Assembly (NCBI GenBank): GCA_021234155.1
Contig: JAJEKV010000096.1
Span: forward strand, 2,729,678-2,793,677
From: Isoetes taiwanensis
Lineage: Eukaryota > Streptophyta > Lycopodiopsida > Isoetales > Isoetaceae
Length of the DNA stretch: 64,000 bases
Direction: 5' to 3'
Part shown: positions 1 through 11,109 of the stretch, piece by piece
Position numbering within the stretch: the first letter of the stretch is position 1
Layout: each line of letters starts with the position of its first letter
Translations under genes and position numbers: made by a program
The notes under the pieces: generated by a model
The model's database searches: none
Seen by the model: only the letters and a program-made list of their open reading frames with translations
What the model was told of the DNA's origin: nothing

Positions 1-165
1 ATCGCCACCCCGAATAGCTTGCCGCGAAGCCTGTTGTTCGAGATCACGGATCCGATTGTCCCTTTCGAGAGCAGCGTGATCGGTCACGGACCCGCTTCGA
101 GAAGGATTGACCGGGAGGAGGATTTCCCGGTGTATTGAGACGAAGCACGGCAATCTCAGCGTCAT

Positions 166-1622
166 CTAGTATTTTTCGTTTCGCACCTCCGTAGCTGATC
201 TTGAAGAGAGGTGAGCCGAGAGGGTCCGGGTGTAGAAAGCCGAGCCGTCAAGGAGGCTTAATTTGAGCGCCCCGGGCTGAAAGATTTTGAACTTGAGTGC
301 TGAAATTTTCACACGCTCGAAAGTACAAGGCATTGAGTTTAGCAATATCTGCGGCCTTGGTACTCGGAGAGAGCGGCTTTGGACTTGTTGTGCTCCAATA
401 AAGTCTGACTGATCGGAGCCGAGTTCTTGATCTCGAAGTTGGCGGGCTTGAGCTTGTGTACTTTTGAGATCCGCATGAGCCCGTAAGAGAGCTTCATGCT
501 TGTCTTGAAGTTTGGCCTCCAAAGTTGCAACTTGGGCAGTTGCAGCTTGAAGGTCTTGGTGTACCGCATCAGAGGCCTCGAGTGCCCGTTGAACCCCGCT
601 CATAAGAGCGTCTTGGGATTCTTGTAACTTAAGAGCAGCAGCTTGAGCATCCGGGCCGACATCGATACAACAACCGACGAGGGTGTTGTGGTGGTGGAGC
701 CGGGCTGTTGCCGGGTTTGGGAGGTCCGGGAAAAATGGTGTGAAGTGGATGGTGTAGCGGAAGAGGAGACAAAGTGACATGAGTGTGGACTGTGGTCATG
801 ACCGAGGAAGGCAGGCGTGAAGTGCCAACTTGGTGAGTGATTGGAAGGGAGCGCTGAGTGGAATTATGAGAATTTGGTGGTGTGGGAGGGAAGTAATGAC
901 GGATGAGGGCTTGAAAGTGCCCTCCCACAGAAACTTCAGAAATGGAAGTGGTACCCCGAAGGCGGTCCATTTCTTGGAGAAGACGATAGAACATCATTTG
1001 GGGCCAATCTATGTGGTGTTTGGAGTGTGTAGCAGTGAGGACCAGGTTATAGAAAGGCTTATTGATATGGGTGTTCTTGATAGAATACCCAAGGAATTTT
1101 CGCCCACGTAAATTTAACAAAGGTCTCGTGAGGCTTGTCGATATTGGGTCGACGATGGACATTGGCATGATAAGTGTGCACCAAACTCGCGGACATCGAT
1201 ATCCTCGTGATAGCGCACCATGATACACAAAGGGGTGTGCAAGGGAATATGAAATACCTCAGAAATTAAATGTTGAGTCAATGAAATAGTGGTGCCATCG
1301 ACCACGTGGTGTAACCTTGCGGGTCGTTAACGATATTGGCGATGAACCGCCGCAGAATCGGGTCGGATTTGGAGCGGAAGTTCCATTTGAGAGAATTCGT
1401 AAAGCTGGTGTCGTTCAAATGACGACTTCTATATTTGGGCCAACAAGGGCTTCCACGGAAAGTGGGGCCAAGAAGGATACGATGCAAAAGGGCCGGATCC
1501 TTGGGAGCAAAGAGAGCTTGAAGTGTAGAAAATCTTGGGGCAGCCATGGGAATGATGTGCTTGGAACGAAGAGGGATGCCAAAGGCGGGAAGACGAAAAG
1601 TCGAAAGCACCGGAGGGACTAA
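166..1622 (-). pseudogene. Extra post-pol ORF with C-terminal coiled coil (unknown function)
   Basis: Minus-strand reading frames at 1610-1278, 1305-1114, 1228-629 and 780-166 follow one another in three frames and look like one decayed protein of roughly 450 residues lying downstream of integrase. The first part has a compositionally ordinary globular segment (motif WPKYRSRHLNDTSFTNS near 1430). A Pro/His-rich stretch follows. The final part, about 440-640, is Ala/Gln/Leu-rich with heptad spacing and charged residues, typical of a coiled coil. I do not recognise the family. In plant gypsy elements an ORF in this position can be env-like or a duplicated gag-like protein. I see no convincing transmembrane segment or signal peptide, so env is not claimed. 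It could instead be host sequence captured by the element. Confidence 0.45.
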
Positions 1623-2540
1623 GGCGCAGAGGAACGAAAAGGTTTGTTTTAGGGCTTAATAACCGAGGCTTAAGAGGTATGAAGAGTGAAACCGGAACCG
1701 TTGATGGTGCCAGGTGTCAAAAGATGCTAAGAAGGGTATTGAGAGGCAAAAATTTGGCTAAGTCCCAAAAACGTAAGGGAGAAGCAATGAACGGTGAGGA
1801 TGAGACGCGGAAAGAAAGATCGGATGTGACAGATGGCAAAGGACACCCATTAATGTTCGGACGGCCGTGGAAAGAAGGAATGGCATTCAATGCCGGGCAA
1901 CTCGAAGTGGGATATCATTAAAAGGAATGTGTCGAGGAAGGTACCATGGCTAGATATGTGGCGGAGAACAGATTCTCATTTTAGAAACAATTTTGCATTG
2001 CAAAAACACGTTGGCGATTTGTGTGATTGGTCCACGCCGACAAGGAGGTCCTCGATTGGCTATATAAGACTAACCGAGAAACGAAGGCATCCGATGGCGC
2101 CGTATGGCCGCCGCTGGCTTGAACGAAGATTGCACCATGCCCACTAACCGCCGAGTGGATCACTTGTAAGATGAATTGTTCTGGATCTCGCGGGCTGCCA
2201 CAACCGTGGCATTCGTGATGGACGGGCCGGGTGTGCGGGATGGCTGAACATCCCGACCCAAGACCAACGGGATGGAGGTGGTTCTCAGATTCGGGATCCC
2301 GAGTGTAACCTCTACCATCTCCCTCGCGATCACCTCTCGCCCGAACCCGAGTAGAGGGTTTTTCCTCAGAGGGACTTAGTAAATAGGGCTCGAGCCCGTT
2401 TTTGTATATAGGCAGTGCCCATAGCGAAGTAGCTGGGCTGCGCCACATTTTGTAAAAAATCTCCACTATAATATAATCTACCGCCTTTCTAGTCACACGT
2501 GGTGTTTGCTTCTTTGAACTGTCTCGTGTGTTGATGTTCA
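1623..2540. other. Internal spacer between integrase and extra ORF
   Basis: About 0.9 kb with no supported gene. Short open frames exist on both strands but carry no recognisable motif. A TATA-like stretch (CTATATAAG near 2061) is present on the plus strand without other promoter evidence. It probably belongs to the gypsy element. Confidence 0.4.
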
Positions 2541-3650
2541 CTTTACGTGTGATGAAATGCTTTGAGGCGAAAACCATTAACCAATGTAGGTAATGGAGTG
2601 CCATCTAACTTCAGCTAGTTGGAAAAACGCTTTGGTCGAACCACTTGAACAATTTGATAAGGGCCAAAGCCAATGAAACTTGAGTTTACAGGAAAATTTT
2701 GTACACGGAATCATAAAGAAGAACCAAATCTCCTTCTTTGAATGTTTTTTGTCTTCAAACGTTTGTCATGTAAAGATTTTTGCAATCTGTTGTCCATGAA
2801 GAACACGAATATAAGCATCCCTTGAAGTTCATCCAACTGTTTCTAATTGATAGACCCTTTCTTTGAGAGCATTTGGTGGATTATGAGCGTGCTTGGTTGA
2901 AAGCGAGTGTTGGAAGAATGTATTCAAATGGCATGAGAGCTTCCGACCATAAACCAATTTAAAAGGAGTGTGACCCGTAGCAATCTTGAAACAAGTATTG
3001 TAGGCCAAAAAAACAAGAGGAAGTTTTGTGCCAATCAAATGCGGGAAGCGTCCACAAATTTTCTTGAGAATGGTGACCGAGTTTTGTTGGTGCTTTACGC
3101 CAACCCATTGCCTTGAGGATAGTAAGGTGTGCTCTTGTGATGATGTCGGGAGATAATCCGTCAGCTCTTTGATAGTATGATTGATGAAATGAACACCACG
3201 GTCAGCGACCCAGCTCGTGGGGCAGCCGAATCGTGTGATGATTTGTTGATAGAGGACTCTAGCCGTCCGGGCAAAGCGGTGTTGTTGCAGGAAGTGCACA
3301 AGCTTCCGCCCATTTGGTGGCGTAGTCGGTGAGAACCGAATGTATCGGGCACCAGTGTGCCTCTCGCAGGGAGGATCTATAGGTCCCACAAAGTCCATTC
3401 CCCATTTCTTTGAAGGGAAGTGGCGTGGTATGACCGGCGTCAAGGGAAGAGCGCCGGGCCGGTCAAGGCGTCCCACCCGGCGGGCAAGCCACACGTCGCG
3501 AGGGCGCGTGAGCATCTTTGAAGAGTGGGCCAATAATACCCGGCGAGAAGGATTTTTGCGTGCCGTGGTGTCACCATGAAAATGACCACCACCGGAGCCC
3601 TTGATGAGCTTCTCGAACAATGTCGGAACTTCATGAGGTAGAACAAAGCA
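2541..3650 (-). pseudogene. Gypsy integrase (HHCC, DDE core, GPY module), frameshifted
   Basis: Integrase of the gypsy element, which would insert cDNA into the genome. In minus-strand order there is an N-terminal zinc-binding region with GHFHGDTTARK and, in a second frame, AGYYWPTLQ (about 3460-3620). The catalytic core follows with KWGMDFVGPI (about 3390), the target-strand motif WVADRGVHF (about 3200), and AYNTCFKIATGHTPFKLVYG (about 2950). A C-terminal stretch contains GPYQIVQVV and VNGFRLK (about 2570-2680), the pattern of the GPY/F module. At least two frame changes separate these blocks. No chromodomain follows. Identity is secure; lineage within gypsy is not. Confidence 0.85.
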
Positions 3651-3801
3651 TCGAAGGATGGTGTCCTTACCCTTTTGTAGAGATGTCAGGCAACCATGGT
3701 GTAGTCACGGACCTCCAGCGGAGAAATTGATGGCGGCACAGGATTGTCGCTATGTGAGAGAGCGTCTCGTCTTCGGGTGGAAGAGCACCCGTGAGGAGGT
3801 A

Positions 3802-4400
3802 CTACTGAAAATCATGGAACCAATGTGGTGTTGCCGTGACTAAAAGAGTTGAGCATCGGGGAAGGCGCTCCGAGACCCCGATGCTTGGGATCATCCGTGT
3901 GGATGCGTGAAAGATAATCCGAACAACATGAGATTTGCCAGCCTTATGAGCGATTTCAAAAGGAGCAAATTCTTGGAGAAGAAGGACCCAACGAGCAATG
4001 CGGCCCGTGGGCGTGGACTTGTTGATCAAATAGAGGAGTGCTTGGTGGTCCACAAAGAACTTGATTTGACTGCCCAAAGGTAATGACGGAAGCGTTGGAC
4101 ACGTAAAATGAGACCCAAAGCTTCACGCCCGCGGGCGTAATAGTTGGCGCAGCAGAATTGAGTTTTCATCGGGCGAAGCGATTTGGTTTATCATTAATGC
4201 GCATCATATTCTTGAGAAAGAACAGCTCCAATAGCAAACCGAGACATCGACATGAACATGAAAGGGCTTGTCCCATTGAGGAGGAACAAGAACCGGTGCC
4301 TGAGTAAGCAAAAGCTTCACTGTTGGAAAGCGGCTTCCGCGGGGAATTCCAAGCCCAGTGGATTCGCCACACCGTGAGTTTATGAATGGGATCCGCAATG
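3802..4400 (-). pseudogene. Gypsy RNase H
   Basis: RNase H domain between RT and integrase. The start is marked by APVLVPPQWDKPFHVHVDVS (about 4240-4320), where the Asp of HVHVD is the first catalytic residue. The later block FFVDHQALLYLINK (about 4010-4060) and GRIARWVLLLQEF (about 3970-4000) match the conserved VDHQAL and GRIARW blocks of plant gypsy RNase H. The two blocks lie in different frames, so the domain is broken. It would degrade the RNA strand of the RNA/DNA hybrid during reverse transcription. Confidence 0.85.
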
Positions 4401-4572
4401 GCTGCCGGTCAGGTATGAAGGTGGAGTAATAATTGACCTTTCCCGGGAAAGAGCGCGTGTCTCTTTGATATTACCGGTGCTTGAGCCTTGAGCACAATAA
4501 CCGATTTTGGCGAGGATCGGTGGTGATTCCCGCTTAATCGACAACATGGCCTAACGTAACACCGAAGTGACC

Positions 4573-5467
4573 TTAAAAGGTGCATTTTCGAGGATTGAGA
4601 CTAATCTGGGACTCATCACATTTTCGAAGACGAAGTTCCAATTTATCCAAATGGTCAGCCATAGAACTCAGAGGCAGAGAAGTCATCTTGAAAAATTTGC
4701 AAGAAGGATTTTCCTTCATGAAATCATGAAAACCGAGGCATGATCGTTTGAAATGTTGAAGGAGAGTTGGATAATCCAAAAGGAACCACCTTGTAGGCAA
4801 AAAGTGCCCCCCGGGGGTGGTGAAAGTGGTCTTGAGTTGATCAGATTCTTTGATGGAGATCTGATTGTAGCCGGAAAAACCATCCATAAAGGAGTACATC
4901 TCATGGCCGCCCACTTCTTCAGAACTTGGTACGTGAAGGGAAGTGGAAAATGATCACGCTCGTGGCTTTGATTGAGTTTCGATAGTCTACACGCATTAAC
5001 GGATCTTACCATTGTGCTTAAGGGCAATGACGATGGGGCTCACCCATTCCGGAATGTTTGACCTCATAGATCAAACCTGCAAAAAGGAGTTTGTCAATTT
5101 CCGCCCAGCCTTGCGATCCACGGTAATTAGGGTTGAGCTCAGACTTTGCCGTTGCTACAGGGTCGGGTGCACGATTTGGTAGGAATGGTGAGTTCCCCAA
5201 GCTTTTTGTTGATTCCCGAAGATCTTTGTAACTCCAGCCGAAAATGTGTTTGAATTTTTGAGCGGCTTGGCGGCCCCGTTGCACGATAAGGAGCGGAAGG
5301 TTTTGCGGCAATGCTTGGGTTTGATTGTTGCCAACGTCCACAATCACCGACGGGAGTCCGAATATAAATTTATGACTTGATATCACGGACAATGTGTGCG
5401 GAGGTTGGAGCATAACGGATCGCGTGGCACTTTGGCGTGGTGAAGAAGAGGTTGCTTTCGGTGTCAT
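4573..5467 (-). pseudogene. Gypsy reverse transcriptase, frameshifted
   Basis: RT palm and fingers. In minus order: IFGWSYKDLRE linker (about 5215-5245), an N-terminal EIDKLLFAGLIYEVKHSGM block (about 5050-5110), YSFMDGFSGYNQI (about 4860-4900) holding the first catalytic Asp, the product-handling TTFTTPGGHF block (about 4800-4830), and the active-site box at 4682-4687. In the third frame that box reads as FQDDF, in place of the more usual YLDDF/YVDDF. The frame changes immediately after the DD pair, followed by ADHLDKLELRLRKC. At least three frame changes in 0.9 kb make this copy inactive. Confidence 0.9.
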
Positions 5468-5684
5468 CTAGCGGTGGTTGCTTCATGACGTGTACATCAA
5501 CGGGGAGTTGCAGGAGTGTCGATATCGAAAAGTGATCAACGCGTTGGATTGATTGCAAGGAGCGGATAGGGGTCAAGTAAAAGGCAGCCACACTGGTCGA
5601 TCAAGAGTCATTTCTCCCCAAGGATCAAGATATTGGGGTAGGATAGCGAGGCGGACTTCGGTGGGAGCCCGAACTTGATAAATA

Positions 5685-6149
5685 TTACGAAGCCGGGGAA
5701 TCGGTCAACCGAGAGAGAAGGTTCGCATTGTCAACAGAAATGATCCCGCACGCTTGCAAGTCCATGGTGGCATTGAGATGACCATCAGTGATGACTAACT
5801 GGTCCGTGGCCCAGTAATGGATACTCTTTGCCTGGCGTAGAAAAGGTCTGCCTACCAGCATTTCATAGTCACCTGGATCTTCGCCAGCTTTCCACACGCC
5901 AAATTCCATGGGAAAGCGGAGATCACCTATGTTGATGTGAAGAATAGGTGTGGCCTTGAGGTCTCGTGATGTGGCCATTAGCCAATTTGATGTCATATGG
6001 GGCACGAAAGAGTTGTGTGATGCCCATTTGTTTGCGGAGTTTATCCGTGATGAGATTGACTGCACTACCTCCATCGATTTGAACATGGTTGACTTGCTGA
6101 TTTCCCACCGTGGCATGGACCGTGGGTGTAGAGGTAGCCACAGCCCCAA
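5685..6149 (-). pseudogene. Gypsy aspartic protease
   Basis: Retropepsin-like protease between gag and RT. The active-site motif is VQIDGGSAVNLIT, with the DGGS codons at about 6061-6078. The second half, in another frame, contains EMLVGRPFLRQAKSIHYW (about 5800-5860), the conserved LGRPFL flap-distal block. DGGS rather than D(S/T)G is found in several plant gypsy lineages. One frameshift separates the halves. It would process the Gag-Pol polyprotein. Confidence 0.8.
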
Positions 6150-8131
6150 CTAAAACAGTTGGGTGTGGTAACTGGTCCTTGAGAGGCGGGGACGAGTTTT
6201 AAAATGGTTGCCAAGCTTAAAGGAATTTTGATCTTGGCGAGCTCCTCTTGGAGTTCGAGAGGTACATGAGAAAAAGGATAATTTGGTTCCACTTTGGGAG
6301 GCGTGGCGAGGGAAGCAACTTCTTTTGAGTAAGTCAACCTCGGCTGCAATATTGGGATATGTCTGAGAGCGTGGAGGTTGAGATGTTGAAGGTGTATCTT
6401 GTTTTTGTTGAGCTCGAGTGGTGGCATGAACATTTGCCAATGTGCGGCCTTCAGCAGCTTGCATGAGGTTCAAAATGCTTTGGCGAACTTTGGGCATGAC
6501 ATGTGGCATGAGCTTTTCCAAGTCAGGTGCAAAGTGAACCTTTTTTTCGTCCCCATGAGGAATGGTGTCAACTGCAAAGGCAGGTTGCGTGCCCTTCGGA
6601 ATAATAGTCAAGGGACGTGATGCCTTGGTCTGGCGTGAAACTAAACCAACCCAATTTGACGGCTGGACTGGAGGATTAAGTGCCTGAAAAATTTCCTCTT
6701 GGGCTTGTTGATCCAGCTGAGGTTGATTTGCTGGAGCTGGTTGATAGCGTGATTGCTGAGGCGCTCTTGGTGGCTTCTTAAGAACTGGTCGCGGGCCTTG
6801 TTTGCCATTAGCAATCCAGAGTTGGTACGCTGTGAGGCGGACCGATGTGGTCTGATTGGTGCCAGGAAGCTGTACCTGAACTTGTGGAAGTTGAGGACAC
6901 GCCGTGGTGGTATGACCCCATTCTTGACAGTGATAACACTGAGCTTTAGAAGGATCAAAAGGAGGACGTTGGTTGGATCCCCGTGGTTGGTCTGATGGCG
7001 GTGATAGAGTTGCGTGGGCTGCACCTGAAAGAGTGTGGCTGCTGATGAAAAGGACATTGTGGTGAGGTGTGGTTTGCACTTGATAAACCATTTTGTTCTT
7101 GGAGCGGTGTGGGATGAGTGCGAGTGCACTCTTCCGTGGCATGATTGCACATGTTGCATCTCTTGCAATGAGGGGCCATTGGTGGAGTTGCACTCATTGG
7201 CCAAATGGCCTTGATATTTGCAAATATGGCACCGATTTTTCAAGGCTGTGGATTAACGTGTTGAGGCTGAACAGCCGTTTTGTGGAACCATGGCGGGTGG
7301 AATGAGCGGAGCTCTTGAAGAGCCTCGGGAGGAAACATTAACGGAGTGATTGACAAGGTCGATAGCCTGCTCCAAAGTTTTGGACGCAGGTATTGATCAT
7401 GAGTCGAATAGCGGGGAGGAAGTCCTTGGAGAAACCGCACCAAAAATGGCCGTGTAGGGTACTCCTTAAGCTTACTTAGCGAGAATGTGAAGTCGATCCA
7501 TAAAATCCCGGGCGGACTCGCGGGCTCTTGTTGAAGTTCATTGAGTTGCTTGAGATGAAGTTGATCATCATCCGTGGTCCCGTAATGAGAGAAAAGCGAG
7601 GCGCATTTCGAGGACCAGTCTTGTTTCCAATGGCTTTTTGTTGGACATGAGCCATTGATGAGGAAACCACGCGGTGTGGTGGAAAAGATGTGGAATTTCG
7701 GTTGAGGCCGGCGTGACCATTTAGGACGACTAGAGCCTCAAATTCTTCCATGTGGGCCTGAGCACTTTGGTCTAACGGTTTGCCTTTCGTGTTGCCAAAG
7801 GTGGGATAAGTCGGTTCGTAGTCCGGAAGGTAGATGTGAAAGTCTTTGGGCTGGACAGAACGATTATAGTGAGGATATTGAGGTTGAGGTGGATGTGGCA
7901 TTGTACTGGCGGACCACGATGAAGGGTGACTGCGGTGAGAAACCGAAGTAGCGAACATTGGTTTTGAGATCCTGTGAAGGTTGTAAACAGGAAGAGCAAT
8001 GGGGAAACGTGAGGGGAAAGGATATTCCGGGTAGAGGCGCCAAAGGGCATGTGGATGAGTCGCATTGCCCCGGGGAGAGATGATGGTTCTAAGGAAGAGG
8101 CGTATGGCCCAAGAATGATGGATGTAGGCAT
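6150..8131 (-). pseudogene. Gypsy gag with three CCHC zinc knuckles, multiply frameshifted
   Basis: Capsid/nucleocapsid precursor. The N-terminal part (8131-7476) has Pro/His-rich sequence and then KDFHIYLPDYEPTYPTF, an ordinary plant gag matrix/capsid start. A central block RFLQGLPPRY (about 7410-7440) matches the conserved F..GL.P.. segment of retrotrans_gag. Three CX2CX4HX4C knuckles follow: CHICKYQGHLANEC (about 7190-7235), CKRCNMCNHATEEC (about 7126-7170) and CYHCQEWGHTTTAC (about 6895-6940). The three knuckles lie in three different frames, so at least two frameshifts fall within 350 bp. The C-terminal part is Gln/Pro-rich. Confidence 0.85.
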
Positions 8132-8465
8132 GTTGAGGGGTGTGAAAGTACTTGTTGAGGAAGGTTGGGCGATAAGGCTCCGACAGTGATGAGAGACCGA
8201 GGTTGTGAGTACGTTTGCACGCAGGGGGCGGGGGGCTTAGGGCGACAATGGAGGGTGGGTATGCCGACTGAGCCCTAGGATCGAAGATGGCCTCCCTCTA
8301 TGTCATAAGCGCATCCATACATGTCGCTTGAAACAGTTTCCGTATTTGATATTTCAAGCGAGAGGTCAGTTCGAGAAAGGAGTTCTTCCTCGGCGTGAAA
8401 TTACTTTACGCATTACTACGGCGGCGAAAAAGTAGATAGGATAAAATCCCGGACTCGCGTGGCGG
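8132..8465 (-). other. Gypsy 5' leader between LTR and gag
   Basis: Untranslated leader of about 330 bp. I could not find a convincing primer-binding site: the bases following the LTR end do not start with TGG. The site may be mutated or the LTR end may be off by a few bases. Confidence 0.5.
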
Positions 8466-9057
8466 TGTTTGGGGTGCAGGTTGGGGAACTCCTGGGAAGA
8501 CAGCCCTCTGTGAGGACCCGTGGATCTACCGGGGAGAGTCAGGGGGGACTATGTCCACGCCGGATTTGCTCGAAAGAGAAGAAAAAGAAGAGAACGAGCA
8601 AATGAGAGAAAGATGATAAGCTTCCTTGATATCAATGATGAAAATACATGAGCTCTCGCAATGGAGAGAAAAACCGAAAGGAGACAAGACTCAAAACTCA
8701 TCTAAAACTTATGAGCTAACTCTACTCATATATATAGTACAATGGCCTTGGGCCCAATATAGACACTCCGTGATCTGGGTGCGACTCACGGAAGGAGGCC
8801 TGATTCTTGAGGAATGTTGGCGGTGCCTCTTGAAGTGCCTAGAATCTGGTGGCCACCGGCGCTTGAGGCGGTGACGGGCCGTCACTTGTCCGGCGGCGCC
8901 TCTTGTTGGCACCAAAAGGCTTTGATTTGCGTGGTCTGCTGCTTGGTCTTGGCGGAGCCTTGGATGTCCGACCCGTGGTTGGCCGAGGATCCTTGAGCTT
9001 GACACAGTGCATCGTATGCATGAATAGTCCCGTACCGGGGAGGCCACAGGACTAACA
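8466..9057 (-). repeat. Gypsy 5' LTR (592 bp)
   Basis: On the minus strand it begins TGTTAGTCCTG and ends CCCCAAACA, giving TG...CA termini. It matches the solo LTR at 18606-19169 along its length in the opposite window orientation, which fixes both ends. The outer end abuts 'agcat' (9058-9062), a possible 5-bp target duplication whose partner is outside the window. It carries a TATA box (tatatata, 8729-8736). Confidence 0.85.
8729..8736 (-). promoter_or_regulatory. LTR TATA box
   Basis: TATATATA in the LTR, followed downstream on the minus strand by the probable R/U5. The same box is conserved in the solo LTR at 18916-18924, which supports function over chance. Confidence 0.6.
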
Positions 9058-9060
9058 AGC

Positions 9061-9790
9061 ATGATAAAAGTAGAACGATTGCTTGATGTTAAATGGCATA
9101 TTGTCAAGCACATCCCCAATAGACAATTTTGCCACATCGTACTAGAGAATAATGATAATAATCCTGTCACAAATAGTAGAGCTACTCAAGAAGTAAAAGT
9201 TTAAGCAGGGGATTGAATTGTTGAATATTTTCAAACAGTACTCACATAAGACTTCTTTCTTTGGGCGATTTTGAGCACTATAATAGCAAAAAGAAATCAA
9301 TGGAAGAGAAAGACACGTTGAAGGCGGGTCACCAAACAATATTTTGCAAAGCATAAAGCTTTTGCTTGAAGGAAAGTGGGAAGAATGAAATTGTGGTTGA
9401 TGATGATCATCCCAACCTGTGAGAAAAATGAGAGAATTGCTAAAGATGATGATGTTGAGAAAGATGTGATCAAAGCGATCTCTGCGAGAAGGCAACTTGG
9501 ACAAGATTTCTATCAAATGAAAACGATGAAGTCCTCGAAATACCCAAAACCGCAATTATGGCATGTAGATAAAAAGGATGAAGTTGTTGGAAATACACAA
9601 TATGGCATGAAAATTACAACGTGGTGGTTTGGAAAAGGGTGTGATTATGCTGGTGATACGCATAGAATTTATGTCGAAATTCTTTAACAATCTTTCTATA
9701 GTGGATGTACAATGTCTGCAGTTGATATCCTTTACCAAGAATACAATAATTTCTCTCAATTTATATTTGAAATGTGGGCTTTTGGCATAT
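9061..9790. repeat. Direct duplicate block, copy 1
   Basis: From atgataaaagtagaacg to the motif ggcatatcctaggtatat, this sequence recurs in the same orientation at 11767-12500 with scattered substitutions and small indels. Compared with copy 2 it lacks about 270 bp before the shared ggcatatcctaggtatat segment. Open frames on both strands are short and not conserved between copies, so the block is probably non-coding or part of an unrecognised repeat. The gypsy LTR starts at its left end. Confidence 0.8.
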
Positions 9791-9930
9791 CCTAGGTATA
9801 TCCTAGAATATCTCTAGAATATGCTGGTGACTGCTAAAAACCCATTACTAGCTGTAAATGCTAGGTCACTTCTGTTGGTGGGCAGTTCGCTCTCGAAACC
9901 GACTAACCGGAGAGGTCTCCACTTGGGCAG

Positions 9931-10490
9931 ATGGCGAGAATTTGGGTGGGTGTTTTGATCGGATGTCTTGCCCTCAGTGTAGCCACCCTCGATTCAGAGC
10001 AGGTTTCTCAATATGCCAAGGCCAAGAGCGAAAAAATGCAGGGCAAGGCCTCTGAATATGTTGGCGACGTCAGAGAACAGGGTGTTGATGCAAAAAAACG
10101 AGTCGTTGATCTGTATCTTTGTCAAGCAGCAGAGCAGGAAGAAGCATTGAAGGACCTGTCATCTCATATAGCAGGGAAAGCTGCTGAAGATACATCCCAT
10201 GCAAAGGGTAAATGAAGTGAATATGCCTCGGATCACGGTTGAAGGCAAAAGAATATGCATCTCATGCAAAGAACAAGGCTGATGAATATGTATCCATGAC
10301 AGCTGCTTGAGAGAATTTCTTGAATCGGCCGCCGAAGAAAATACAGTGAATATGCATTCAATGCTAAGGGCAAAAAGCGATGAATATGCATCGGATGCAT
10401 CCAACAAGGCTAGTGACTATGTATCACATGCCGAGGGTAAAGGTAGTGATAATGCATCGGATGCTCACCGAAAGGCTGAAACGGGGCGGG
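9931..10490 (+). pseudogene. Secreted LEA-like 11-mer repeat protein, broken
   Basis: An open frame from ATG 9931 to 10215 encodes 94 residues. Residues 2-18 are hydrophobic (ARIWVGVLIGCLALSVA), like a signal peptide. The rest is Ala/Lys/Glu/Asp-rich with 11-residue repeats (AKSEKMQGKASEYV, GKAAEDTSHAKGK). After a stop the repeats continue in other frames to about 10490: AKSDEYASDASNKASDYVS and HAEGKGSDNASDAHRKAE. An 11-residue A.(D/N)KASEY.S period is the signature of LEA group 3 (LEA_4) proteins, amphipathic helices formed on drying that protect membranes and proteins. A secretory LEA is less usual than a cytosolic one. Stops and frame changes show the gene is broken, or that introns or assembly errors intervene. 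Confidence 0.55.
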
Positions 10491-10759
10491 GAAGGGATTT
10501 GTCGGTGTTATTCTTTCCAAAGCTTTGCTGCAAAGGAGAAAATTTTCAAAGGCGATCCGCTTGGTAATAAAAATTTTGAAGAGCTCAAAATTTTGTTTTC
10601 AAAGGGTTGCATTCATATGGAGTCACGCGGGCACTTGAGGGGAAAAATGTAAGCTCTCTAGCTCTAGAGGAGGTTGGAAATTTGATTTTTATGATCATAG
10701 TTCTAGTCTGACATGGCGAGGAGTTTTGAAAATCCAAACGAGATACATGGGTAGTAGGA

Positions 10760-11109
10760 ATGAAGTTGTATTTGGGTGATCCGAGGTTGCTTTATATGAT
10801 GCGGAATTGTAGCGGTGACTATGGTGCTGATGTTTGCCCTTTTTATCAACAAGCTCTGGTTTCCCCATGTTCGACAGCGAGCAACAAGAGAACCTCTTTA
10901 TGTGGGAGAGAAACCCATACGTCAACCAATGTTGCGGTGTTTATCTCCACTGTAATGATGCGCACTGGGTATGTAGAGGATGTTGGTCTGCATATTACGT
11001 TCCGCCGATGACTTCAAGAACTTATTCTCCAATTGTTCATTACCCTAGTGGGTTAGATCCATTTGCCTCGCCTGAGAATCAACAATACCTCGGAAGAAGT
11101 TTGTTATGA
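10760..11109 (+). pseudogene. Cys/His-rich ORF, unknown
   Basis: Two overlapping plus frames (10760-11011 and 10834-11109) together look like one protein with a frame change near 10830. The readable part has closely spaced Cys and His residues (CCGVYLHCNDAHWVCRGC, about 10930-10985), a pattern compatible with a small zinc-binding module, then an aromatic, Pro/Ser-rich tail. I do not recognise a family. It follows the LEA-like remnant in the same orientation inside the duplicated interval. A spurious ORF cannot be excluded. Confidence 0.25.

Larger units (their letters stand above)
1..9057 (-). mobile_element. Ty3/gypsy LTR retrotransposon, truncated by window edge
   Basis: Reading the minus strand from 9057 leftwards, the order is LTR, leader, gag with zinc knuckles, aspartic protease, RT, RNase H, integrase, then an extra ORF. 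Protease-RT-RNase H-integrase order is that of Ty3/gypsy. No second LTR sequence (neither the outer terminus nor the conserved inner end) is found between 1 and 2600, so the 3' LTR must lie outside the window and the element exceeds 9 kb. The integrase carries a GPY-type C-terminal module but I see no chromodomain, so a non-chromovirus lineage is more likely; this is inference. Every domain is broken by frameshifts, so this copy is not autonomous. It sits at the left end of a duplicated host block (9061), into which it appears to have inserted. Confidence 0.9.

Noticed and set aside
8440-8466. Primer-binding site after the gypsy LTR
   Set aside because: The sequence does not begin with TGG and matches no tRNA 3' end that I recognise.
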